Origin: Chondrosia reniformis
Lineage: Eukaryota > Porifera > Demospongiae > Chondrillida > Chondrillidae
NCBI GenBank assembly: GCA_947172415.1
Contig: OX359200.1
Coordinates: 2,501-66,500 of the forward strand
Reading direction: 5' to 3'
DNA length: 64,000 nt
This document shows positions 44,121-54,967 of the stretch, piece by piece. Made by a program: the position numbers and the translations under genes. Below the pieces are notes generated by a model, which saw nothing but the letters and a program-made list of their open reading frames with translations, was not told where the DNA came from and did no database searches. The stretch's first letter is position 1. Each line of letters opens with the position of its first letter.

Positions 44121-46191
44121 CTACTCCTTGACTAGATCCTCGCCAACTTGAAGTGTTGGACCTAGTTTAGAACTCAATTCAAGAATCTGAAATGGAAATG
44201 AGTAACTAACCAACCCATAAAGTTACAAGCTCACAACACTCACTTCTGGATCAGAATGGGTCGTGCCTTTCTTCTTGACAATCGCTTCAAACTCTCTAAA
44301 CTGCTTAGCAGCTTGGCGCACATCTCCTTTGTTGTAGAGCCCCACGGCGAAGTTCAGATAAACTAACGGATCATTCCTTCCCATTTGCAGGGAGGGAGGG
44401 GGGAGGGAGAGAGGGAGGGAGGGAAGGAGGGAGAGAGAGATGCCAGCATGCAGACTGGTACTATATAGTAAAAAGATGCAAGGAGGAGTGGCTGGTTGAA
44501 TAAACAAATAGCTAGACTTTGAAAGTGAAACTATTTCCTAGCCTAATCCCAAGGATATTTCCCTAATTGCACAACTCACTTATCCAAGGCAATTGCTTGC
44601 TGATAAGCTTGTTGAGCATTCTTCCAGTCATTCAAGTGACTCAAAGTGACTGTATAGAGCAGACAATATGTCTCTTCACCTGACACTGGTGTGCATGGCT
44701 GTCTGCAGCACTCACCTCCCAGGAGCATGAAGAGGTCACTGCGGCGAGCCTTCCGGCTAATAGCTCCACTGAGGAAGTGGAAGGCAGATGCGTACTGCTG
44801 CATTGTCAAGTGTACCAGTCCCAAGTTGTACAGGATCTTCCAATCAAAAGGCGACAGGTAATTGGCTCTCTTTAAACAGCTGATCGCCTGCATACATAGT
44901 ACACATACCATCACTCCTATATATAAGACTATACACATTGGTTACATACTGCAACATATTTCCTCTTTCCAAAGAAGCACATTCCAATGTTATTCCACAA
45001 TTGCGGCGACTCTGGACTACTTGAAGCTGCAATTCTATATTTGGAGAGTGCCACGTCATAGTCGCCATGTTCCTGCATCATACAGCCTGCTGCCAATATG
45101 GCCTACACAGTGAAAAGGTGTTGCCATGGTAACAATCTGTAGATGATCACTGACCTACCTTTGTATTGCAAGAGTCGTAAGTGAGTGCGTTGCCCAAGAA
45201 CTCAAAGGCCTTTCGATACTGCTTTGTCTCCATATATAGAAGACCCAGGGTTGCTAGGAGATCTGGGTCTTCAGGGAAATGTCTAAACAGAAGTGTTGTA
45301 TCACAGTAGCCCTACACTCTACCATATCAACACTTACTCTATAGCCTCTTGATACACAGATATGGCTTCCGTGACACTGTTCTTCAGCAGGTGTACCCTC
45401 CCCAACTGGACGTAGGTCACTGCATTCTCGCTCATAGACAGAGCCTGTCTGAAGCAGTCGATGGCCTGTGAGGGGAGAGTATTATTTCAACCTCTTGAGG
45501 GCATGCATGCGGTACCTTGTCAAACTCCTTCAGGTACAAGAAGCAGATTCCTTTGTTGTGTACCAGCTCCTACACATGATTGGTACAGCTAGTGATGTAC
45601 TACTTGGTAACCATGGCAACTATACACCTACCCAATCAGTAGGAATCAGCTGAGATGTTTCCTTATAAGCATCTAAGGCCGCCTTGTGCTGCCCCAGGAG
45701 GAAGAGGGACCGCGACATCTGCTTGAGGAAGGCGGCGTTCTTAGGGTCCAGCTCCAACGCCTTCTGGAACAGTTCCAGGGACCTCTGGACATCCCCTTCC
45801 TGGCGCGAAATCAGCCCAAGAATGTAAATTGCATATTCGCACGTTTCGTCAGTCTCTGCGAGCATTTCCCGAATCAATACCTGAAGCAATCAAAATGCGC
45901 CAACTTCCACATAACTGAAGCACAACTTCCATGCAAACCATAGATATGTGCAAACACTACTTTGCAGGTCTCGTAGTCCTTTCTGACGTATTGCAAGTGT
46001 ATTAGCCAGTTCTTTCGCTCGTGAATGGGGATATCGGGCGCTGGATGGAGGAACACACATTGTCATTATCCAATAGCAGCTGATCATTCCAGTGTACCTT
46101 TCCCTCTCATTTGCCTTCCTTCCATTGTCCTCTTATAACCAGAAGACGCCGGAGATATCTCTCCAACGTCGCTAGAGCTTTCTGCACTCAT
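44121..46191 (-). CDS. BBS4: BBS4, BBSome TPR subunit
   Basis: The start [13 protein letters not shown] (ATG 46191) leads to [20 protein letters not shown], then a chain of TPR repeats: [52 protein letters not shown]-like segments, [100 protein letters not shown] and [20 protein letters not shown]. About a dozen TPR units and the conserved N-terminus are diagnostic of BBS4, which helps the BBSome carry membrane proteins in cilia and links to PCM1/dynein at centriolar satellites. The protein ends QVGEDLVKE. It converges with the phosphatase gene (59 bp between stops) and diverges from TRIP13 (102 bp). Confidence 0.93.
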
Positions 46192-46293
46192 TGTACCGAT
46201 TTCTTCCTAGCACCATAGATTAACACAGCAAAGCAGCCATTTTGGGCAATAATGACGTCATAGCCTCTACGCCTTTCAGCAGACGGTACCGCT
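46192..46293. promoter_or_regulatory. Divergent promoter, BBS4 / TRIP13
   Basis: There are 102 bp between opposed start codons, AT-poor and without a TATA box. It contains CCATTTTGGG and TGACGTCA, a perfect CRE/ATF-type palindrome at 46254-46261. Confidence 0.5.
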
Positions 46294-48849
46294 ATGACTT
46301 CCAGTGACCTGTCCGAGCTCTCTGCGGCGCTCCCCAGTGCCAAGCAAGCGCTGCTACATGTCGAGGTGCGACAGAAGAGTTGTAGGTCAGTGCAATTGCG
46401 TTAAAAGTGAAATGAGGCGCCCACTGCGCTGCGGTTCCACGCTTAGCACTGCAGCGGCTAGCGGACTGGAACCGCACATCGCGGCCTTTCTCACGCGAGT
46501 AGGGACCGTATATGGAGAAACGTGTCTGAAGGAATTTGATGATCCAGTACTCCGCGACCACGTCCAATCAATATCTCTTTGCGACATTGCAGCAAACGCG
46601 CGAGCAGTAAGAAATATCTTGAAAATATTATCTATTAATAATTAATTAATATATTTTGAGATTAGCACTTCATATTCAACTGCAGTTTTGGGACTTCTCT
46701 AAAAGTCAAGTTCAAATTCACATTTATCAGGTTAATGAGAATGGCCCAGTTTCTGAAGAGTTGGACACTGAGGAGGACATCACAGCCTCGCAGCATTGGT
46801 TGCTACCCAACAGTGAGCACCTCCACCACGCCCCTCCCTCACCTCCACCACGCCCCTCCCTCACCTCCACCACGCCCCTCCATCTACTCCACCACGCCCC
46901 TCCATCTACTCCACCACGCCCCTCCCTCACCTCCACCACGCCCCTCCCTCACCTCCACCACGCCCCTTCCTCACCTCCACCACGCCCCTCCCTCACCTCC
47001 ACCACGCCCCTCCCTCACCTCCACCACGCCCCTTCCTCACCTCCACCACGCCCCTCCCTCACCTCCACCACGCCCCTTCCTCACCTCCACCACGCCCCTC
47101 CCTCACCTCCACCACGCCCCTCCCTCACCTCCACCACGCCCCTTCCTCACCTCCACCACGCCCCTCCCTCACCTCCACCTATATTTACATGTAGTTGAGC
47201 TGGAGGGATCTTGGGAGAGTTTGGTATACGACAATGAAATAAAACACAAGGTCTGAGCCAAGGCAAGGAAACATTGATAGTATTATGTATTCTGTTAATT
47301 CCACTATTGTAGCTATTAAACTATGCTGAGACGGCCTTGCTGTTTTCCGACAAGTGAGTTTAGCTCCGACTTTTAATATTAAATTGAGAACACCCCATAT
47401 ACATCCATTTTTAGAGGCGTGGATGACAAGATAGTCACTTGGAACAGAGTGGTTCTGCTGCATGGTTAGGGACTTTTCCCTACATTAGCAGGCTTTATAT
47501 ATATAAACTGTCTTGTACCACCAGGACCTCCAGGGACAGGGAAAACTTCACTTTGCAAGGCTTTGGCCCACAAGCTGTCCATCCGTCTGGCTCCTCGCTT
47601 CCAGTACGGCCTGCTGGTGGAGATCAACAGCCACAGTCTCTTCTCCAAGTGGTTCTCTGAGGTAAGGGTGGGTGGCTCACACTTGCATGACCGTCAAGAT
47701 CCTGTTCACTTGCACACAGAGTGGCAAACTCGTTCAGAAGATGTTTGGAAAGATAACTGATTTGATATCCGACAGAGATGCTCTTGTGTGTGTCCTCATG
47801 GATGAGGTTGAGAGCCTAACGTCAGCTCGTAAGTCTGCAATGTCAGGCAGTGAGCCTTCCGACGCTATCAGAGTAGTGAACGCACTGCTCACACAAATTG
47901 ACCAAATCAAAAGGTATAACAAGACAACATTCTAAAGAATATTGCTGTAACACTACACATGCACACAGGTATCCAAACGTGTTGATTTTGACCACCTCCA
48001 ATGTCACTGGAGCTATTGATCTTGCCTTCGTTGACAGGTACAGACCACACCCACTCCCACTCCCACTCACACAAGACCACTCCACCCACTCCCACAAGAC
48101 CACTCCACCCACTCCCACAAGACCACTCCCACTCCCACTCACACAAGACCACTCCACCCACTCCCACAAGACCACTCCCACTCCACCCACTCCCACAAGA
48201 CCACTCCACCCACTCCCACTCACACAAGACCACTCCCACTCCCACAAGACCACTCCCACTCCACCCACTCATGTCTATCCTCCTATGCAATGTAGGGCAG
48301 ATATTAAACAGTACATTGGTCTCCCATCACAAGCTGCCATTTACAAGATCTACCAGTCCTGTATTAGGGAACTGGCTCGTGTGAGCACTTCTCTCATATC
48401 ACATGTAGCGTATACTGCACTCTAGTGGTCCTTGTGTCCAGGTGGGCATTATTAGGACTACAAATCAGATACTGGACTTCAGGTAACATAAATATGGCCA
48501 CCGCCCACAAAAACCTTGTACCCTTGACCTTTGACCTCTTGTAGGTCACTGGAGGTGATGCGCTTTGTGTCCAATGACGTAACTCAGTTAAGTCTACGAC
48601 TGAACAACATTGCCCAGTCCAGTGAAGGCCTTAGCGGTCGAACACTAAGGAAAATGCCTTTTCTAGCTCACGCCTGTCACAGAAAGGTACGTTCACCTAA
48701 CCCACTTCAGACTACATTAGATAACTTTTCCATCCTTTACCAAGCAGGAAAACGACAGCTTGTCACTTGAAACATTTCTAGATGCATTGAACAATGCAGT
48801 CAAGGCCCAATTCAAAGACAGAGATGAATTATCAAAGGAAAACCTCTAG
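46294..48849 (+). CDS. TRIP13: TRIP13/Pch2 AAA+ ATPase
   Basis: An AAA+ remodeller that converts closed HORMA proteins (MAD2, HORMADs) in the spindle checkpoint and meiosis. It starts [18 protein letters not shown] with HVEVRQKS. The N-terminal domain follows: [63 protein letters not shown] and [10 protein letters not shown]. Walker [41 protein letters not shown], Walker [39 protein letters not shown], the sensor [19 protein letters not shown] and [20 protein letters not shown] complete the ATPase. The end is [17 protein letters not shown]...DELSKENL. Two introns carry CCACTCCC-type minisatellites. The stop is 25 bp from the CEP76 stop. Confidence 0.95.
46817..47182. repeat. 22-bp minisatellite in TRIP13 intron
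   Basis: About 16 copies of CTCCACCACGCCCCTCCCTCAC type (22 bp) with CCTTCCTCAC and CATCTACTCC variants. It makes long Pro/His/Ser/Thr open frames in two frames; these are not coding. Confidence 0.92.
48041..48275. repeat. Irregular CCACTCCCACAAGA minisatellite in TRIP13 intron
   Basis: Repeated combinations of ACACAAGACCACTCCACCCA and CACTCCCACTCC form an irregular higher-order array. It lies directly after the exon ending FVDR, whose donor GACAG|GTACAG stands at its left edge. Confidence 0.85.
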
Positions 48850-48874
48850 ATAGATACACTTTAAGAAAATAATG

Positions 48875-51071
48875 TTAAACAACTGATTTATACTGTACAG
48901 CAAACATTATCCAAACTGATGTCACGTCTTCTGGATAGATATGTACTGTCACACGCAAACCATGCTGCACCTTATCACCACGGCAACCAAATATCTCTCT
49001 GCAGACGTCCGACCTGTATGCATAGTGAAAGGTGCTGTTAGCACATCTTGTCAACCTAACAACCTAACAATATGTACTCACTTGAGACAAGTACCAAATA
49101 TCTTGTTTGCAGTGCAGTGCACAAACTGAACAGGAAAAGCTTTAAATGTGTTTCCACTTGTAACAGTGTTCCGGACTGCTTGCTGAAAGTCATCATCACT
49201 GACAGCCACTCCCAATAACCTCTCAGACTCGTATGCTGAGAGGGCAGAAGATAACACAAAACTCAACTGGTTATTCCAACAGGTTTCCAGACCCATTTCC
49301 ATTCTATAATGAATCAAACTGGATCTCAACTCGGTCTCCAATTGAGAGCTCACTAGAATAGGATCCATTCTCCCCAGTGCTGGAGCTACAGCCGGCAGCC
49401 TCCAGCGGACCAGACCCTGTCTCACGGCTGAAAGGGCGTCGGGACTCATGCACTTCCAAAGACCTCCTTCACTCAGGTTGAAGCAACAGGACAGCACAGA
49501 GTCGCTAGGCTACAGGTAACCATGGAAACAGGTGAAATACATCACTGGTGGTTGAACTACTAGGTGTACCTGTATATTAGCGTAGAATGACTGGTGGTTG
49601 AAGAGGCAGCCAATGGTCTTGTAGGGGTAGGGAGGTTGGGGGATGTGCACGGGACCAGAGTGAGCAGTGGGGTTCACCATTTGATGGACAAACCTAAAAA
49701 GAGATATTTGATGTTGGTGGACATTCTTCAAACCTGCATGCGTACCTCTGTCCAGTGAGGCTCTCCCAGAACTGAACACGGCCATCTTGTCCCAGAGTAA
49801 CCACCCATGCATGGATGCGACCTTTTCCCTTTGTACCCACACAGACATAAGCTTGCAGTCCAAACCCCAGGAGCAAGCTGCAGAGGAGCAGGGCGTGGTC
49901 CTCACAGTCCTGAGGGAGACAGAGGCACTCACAGACAGGCAGACATTAATCTCACACTGAAACTCACGCCTTTTTTGCAACTGAGGAGCGTATGAAGACT
50001 GCTCCATACTTCTCTACGGCAACCTTCTGATCCAAAGGTTGTGGAGCTTTGGACATAGGGAATCAGGGAGACAAACCTCGCTGCATGTCGAGGGCTCTCA
50101 AGGATCCAGTCAGCCTTGAGTGGATGGACAAATGAGAACACAGGCCATTTGGCACCAAACTCATCCTGGGAGAAGATCTTGATCAATCTCTGGCTGTGAC
50201 TAGGTCGAATCTGTAGAAACTCCTTCCACCACTGTTTTGTGTAAATGTAAAATAGTCTCTCCCTCTCCGAGAATCGGTTTTCTTCTACCTTCATGTGGGT
50301 GGAGAATGTCTCCATGGCAACAACCTTACCCCTCCATGGTACCAGCTCCACTACTAGATCAAGTATGCCTACTGTAACTGCACATTCAGCAGCTAGACCC
50401 TTCACCTCCACTGAACAGGAGGTCCTTCCGTGCTCGGACACTAGGACCCGCCTCCAGTCCAAGTAGCACCCGGCCACTGCCTCCCACTCTGCCCCCTTCT
50501 GACACAGCAGTATGAGGTGCAGCTGATCCGGTGTCTGCAGGAGTTGCTCCTCTTTTGAGTCACGTCCATCCCCTGCAGCCACTTCAAACAAAAAGGTCTC
50601 ATTAATTGTCGGCTCACAGGCGCATGCGAACTGGTTGGAGCGGACACGCTGGCCTTGAAAGAACATAGAAATGGTAAATGTCGACTGTCCAGGGTCTCCG
50701 GGCATGGACGCCCCCTCATGTTGGATGCAATCAAGAAACGCTCTTCCACCTGTTACCTTGACAACTAAATATAGTTTATTTTGAGATTCTGACTTGCATG
50801 TCACTGCAACTCCGTCTTCTCTTCTTTGACGGTGCCGTTCGTCCTCATTTTTTAGCTTCTCTGCAAACTGCTTGCTTAAAGAATCAACGATGTCTTCCAC
50901 AATGCCTTGCTCTTGCATAATTTGCAATACATCTTCCTGCATCGCCTGCTCACTCGCATCAGAGGACACTTTCTCGACGCAACTTTGAATTTTCTTGATA
51001 ATTTCCGTTTTATTAATTTCTGAATGAACTGTTTGACGAATTACCTGGAGCTTCTCAGCTGGATATTCCAT
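48875..51071 (-). CDS. CEP76: CEP76 centrosomal protein
   Basis: A large first exon (51071-49968) starts MEYPAEKLQVIRQTVHSEIN, then gives a C2-like domain (LVVKVTGGRAFLDCIQHEGA, CACEPTINETFLFEV, CYLDWRRVLVSEHGRTSCSV). The signature ERERLFYIYTKQWWKEFLQI, RPSHSQRLIKIFSQDEFGAK and RHAARFVSLIPYV follows. Exon 2 has the transglutaminase-like core GDCEDHALLLCSLLLGFGLQ plus AYVCVGTKGKGRIHAWVVT, then YPYKTIGCLFNHQSFYANIQ. The C-terminus FKAFPVQFVHCTANKIFGTC ends VWIMFAVQYKSVV. Residue order matches CEP76 over its length. CEP76 limits centriole reduplication and acts at centriolar satellites. The catalytic-like Cys and His of the core are present here. It is convergent with TRIP13. Confidence 0.94.
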
Positions 51072-51438
51072 TTTACGTGCAAACCGGTATTACACAATTA
51101 TCGGGTCACGTGATAAAAACAGGTCATCAATTAATTATATTGGAATACAGATACAAATGAACCTTTGAATGTTATATTGGCAATTTTGAAAATATGAAAA
51201 TGATGTTCAAACAATTGCTCATAAGTTTGCATGATCATGTTCTTCTCTTGAACGGTTACTGCATGGACTCTTGCACGCTACAGTTACTGTTCATTAATTT
51301 AGAGCACCTCACTGCTTTTCATTTTAAATGCAATAAAGATCAGATTAATGGGTTCCCACACCAGTCCGTAGCTGCCAAGTAAAGTCCGTAACGCACACTG
51401 TGTCCACGTATATATAATTTTATACGGAAGAGAAGAAA
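51072..51438. promoter_or_regulatory. Divergent intergenic region, CEP76 / ANKS gene
   Basis: A 367-bp AT-rich spacer between opposed start codons, with no convincing gene. A plus frame at 51194-51382 is open but has no recognisable similarity. TATATATAATTTTATA lies at about 51408-51423, 15-30 bp before the ANKS start, and may be TATA-like. Confidence 0.45.
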
Positions 51439-54400
51439 ATGGACGCCGTTTCAATTGGAGAAGTTTTGTCGGCTGCTGTTCACGGCGACGTCGAGAAGCT
51501 AAGATTACTTGCGGAGGAGGACCCGAACTGCATTGATCTATTTAATGAAGAAGGATGTTCTCCCCTGATGTACGCTGCGGCCAACGGGAGGGAAAGTGCA
51601 ATACGGTACCTCCTGGCTAACGAGGCGAACGTTGAACGTCGAAACAGATACGGGTGGACAGCGCTTTTACAAGTACATGAATTAACAGTGATAGCTCAAA
51701 GGCTATTCCTAGTCCCACCCCTCACCTGGACCCCACCCCTCACCTGATCCCCACCCCTCACCTGATCCCCACCCCTCACCTGATCCCACCCCTCACCTGA
51801 TCCCACCCCTCACCTGATCCCACCCCTCACCTGATCCCACCCCTCACCTGGTCCCACCCCTCACCTGATCCCCACCCCTCACCTGATCCCACCCCTCACC
51901 TGATCCCACCCCTCACCTGATCCCACCCCTCACCTGATCCCCACCCCTCACCTGGTCCTTGGTCGTTCCCCTGTAGGCCTGCTACTATGGACACACATCT
52001 GTGGTGGGCGTGCTGCTGGAGCGAGGTGCCAGTGTGCACAGTACCAACCACTGGGGTGCCACTCCACTGTTGGCCGCCACACAGAGCCAGAATCTAACAC
52101 TTGTCAAGATGCTGGTATCTCATGGCGCATCAGTCAACCTTGTCAGTGACAGCCCAACCAGTTTCACTCCTCTGATGGCTGCTGTTCAGAGTGGGAATGA
52201 AGGCATCACGGCAGTCTTGTTGAACAACAGTGCCGACCAAGATGTGCAGATGAAAGGTGTGTGGCATTTGCAGTCACTTTTGTTAATTATCCTTCTTATA
52301 TGTGTTCTTGTGTTTCAGGTAGTAAATTCACTGCTCTCATGTTTGCTACGTTGAATGGTCATGCTAACATTGTTCGTCAACTCTTGCGTCACAACGCAAA
52401 TAAGGAGCTAGTGTCCTCTCTTGGCCACAAAGCTGTCAATATTGCTTGGGCAATCGGTAGAGAAGACATTGTTAAGCTGCTTGGATACAGTAAAGGAGAC
52501 AATCTATCAAAGGCATCATCTCCTCCGAGTGCGGTAGGGAGAGTTATGAGTGTCAGTGAAGACATATTTAGTGCAGTTAAATTGGGTAAGTGGTTGCCAG
52601 TCAGTTGAGAGAATAGATCACTCGTCTTGTTGTGTTAGGGGACAGCCATCTGAGGGACATTTGCCAGTTGCTGACAAAGGAGGTGGATTGCGTTAATGCT
52701 CGTGACTCTTATGGAGCTACACCACTCATGTATGCAGCCATGAGGGGATATCCCCAGGTTAGAAGTCTAGACCCGCCTTCTGCCCCATCCTCCGACCATA
52801 ACAATTTTATGTAGACATGCAATGTTCTGCTGGAGAAAGGAGCGGATGTGAACGCCCAGGACAGCGTGAGTGGATGGACTGCATTCATGCAAGCAGTTCA
52901 TCACAAGTGAGTTCACTTGGAAGCACTTTGGAGCTCCTTTAAATGTCAGACTGTACCTGCTCAGTGCGTGTTCTGTGGTATCTGCAGTCAGTACATTTCT
53001 GCCAGGATACTCCTCAGCTCCGGTGCCTCCATTGATGTCAAGGCAAAGGATGGCTGTACTGCCCTGCAGATAGCAACGTACAACGGAGATATTAAAATGA
53101 TGCAACTCATTTCCCAGTACACACAGAGAGACGTTCCAAGTACACTCCATCTCGCAACCCACCATTCCTCATGTTCAGTGCCATCGCCTTCCCACAGGTT
53201 CCTCCTCTAAAGACAACTTGAGGCCTTCAGAGAGTGGTGAATTGGGCAACCTACAGAGGTGGATGAAGAAGCTAAATGTGGAGATGGGTTAGCTCAGTGC
53301 AGTGGTCTGTATGTTGTGCCTTTATCTATCAGCCTTACATGCAGATGGCCAGTCTGGGGGTGGAATTCCTCACCAAACCAGACCAGTGCAGCCTCCATCT
53401 TTTGCTATATCCCTTACACCTGACATTATAATACAGAGAGTGAGCAATTCCTTTGGCAAAGGTATTGAGCAATCACCTAGTGACATTGAGCAATCACCTA
53501 GTGACATTGGACAATCACCTCCCAACATGGAGCAATCACCTGGTGATATTGAACAATCACCTGGTGATGTTGGGCCATCTCCTGTGCTCCCATCTGGTTC
53601 CAGGAGCTCCACTGTTCCAGCAGATCGGACACAGTCTCCTACAGCCGTCACTCATCCCTCTGGACGCAACAGAGGAGCAGTAGTGACGCCTTCCTTTGCC
53701 ATGGCCACTCTCCCTTCTTCCTCTGGCTCAACCAAAAAGATGAACATGAAGCGACCCCAGCTGACCTTTAAGAACCAGATGAAGCTATCAGAGCAAGTAA
53801 TTTTGGAGGAGCCTGCTGACACACTGGCTGTACCCAAGCCTCCACCTCCGACATCAAAGAAAGAGGTGACCACACCCATCCTCACTCCAAAGACTCCACC
53901 CACACCACTTGTGGAGGTTAACTTGACCACGCCCACTCCTGAGAGTGAACAAGTCAAATCTGTACCACAGAGTGACAAGTTGCAAGAACTACTGAAGAAA
54001 CCTGCTAATTGGTCACACAGCCATCACATGCTGGCATCACATGACAGTCACATGATTTCTGAAGGAGTACTAAGAACAGGAAGCCACATAGGACCGGCTT
54101 ATTCACAAGAAGGTCACAGACGACCACCAAAAAAGCGTCGAGATGAGGATGACGAAGTTTTGCCTGGTACTTGGCAGCTGTGACTACATGTACTGTTCCA
54201 CTAACCCTCTGTGTGTGTTCCCTGTAGATACTGTAGATGCCATCCTGAACGGCCTCCACTTGGAGCAGTACCTCCCCATTATGCAAGAGAACGAGGTACT
54301 ATATGTACTGGATACTAGAGTGATCTGTCACTGTTTAATCACCTCTTCTGTTAGATTGATGTAGAGACATTTCTAACTATGTCAGATGAAGATTTAGAAG

Positions 54401-54654
54401 ATGTTGGTATTGAAAATGCAGAACACAGATTAAAATTTCTCAATAAGATTTTAAAGTTGAACAGACTTTTGGTAAGTGCTCCAAAACTGTCCTTTCTACA
54501 TCTACAGACACTTCTCTTTCCTTGCAGGTGCCGCACGATGACAGAGTACGTCCAGCAGCTAGATCCCATCAAGGTACACTTAATTTGGATTGGAATTACA
54601 CTATATACAATCATCTTTGTATTGACATTCTCTGTAGGTATCTTTCAATTCTAA
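51439..54654 (+). CDS. Ankyrin-repeat + SAM protein, ANKS6/ANKS3-like
   Basis: MDAVSIGEVLSAAVHGDVEK opens nine or so ankyrin repeats: CSPLMYAAANGRESAIRYLL, ACYYGHTSVVGVLLERGASV, ATPLLAATQSQNLTLVKMLV, FTPLMAAVQSGNEGITAVLL, FTALMFATLNGHANIVRQLL, GATPLMYAAMRGYPQTCNVL, VSGWTAFMQAVHHK and GCTALQIATYNGDIKMMQLI. A long low-complexity exon follows (EQSPSDIEQSPSDIGQSPPN type repeats, then SKKEVTTPILTPKTPPTPL). A SAM domain (ILNGLHLEQYLPIMQENE / IDVETFLTMSDEDLEDVGIE / HRLKFLNKILKLNRLL) and a short end finish it. Vertebrate ANKS6 and ANKS3 have this plan and work in the ciliary inversin compartment. Which of the two is the true relative is unclear. The final exons (54527-54654) are inferred only from splice sites. 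Confidence 0.78.
51708..51960. repeat. 17-18-bp minisatellite in ANKS intron 1
   Basis: About 14 copies of CCCCTCACCTGATCCCA, alternating with a C-extended variant (ATCCCCA) and a few ACCTGG copies. Each ACCTG... unit resembles neither splice end on the plus strand. Confidence 0.9.
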
Positions 54655-54967
54655 TAGTAACACTTTTCAATCATTATATATTCAATTATGTTTTTAACAG
54701 TTTATGACAATTAAAACAAGTTTACAGAGCAAAGGTGTTATATCATTAAATTGTCATGCATGGCTGGTACAATTACCAGTTAGTTAGTAGAAGGTGACCC
54801 CTGTGGGTAGGGGTGAGGTGACCCCTGTGGGGAGGGGTGAGGTGATCCCTGTGGGTAGGGGTGAGGTGAAACAGATGTTCTTTCCTCCAAGAGTCTCTCT
54901 AATGTAGGACCTATATTCAATACATAATACATACAAGGGTAATGTCATGTGACTGTCACATGACTGG
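54655..54967. other. Convergent spacer, ANKS / HSF
   Basis: A 313-bp spacer between convergent stop codons. It is AT-rich at left and has three copies of a GTGACCCCTGTGGGTAGGGG-type unit at about 54794-54870. No gene is seen. Confidence 0.5.

Noticed and set aside
46656-47256. Pro/His-rich 170-180-codon frames
   Set aside because: 22-bp minisatellite in a TRIP13 intron; the flanking short coding pieces are TRIP13 exons.
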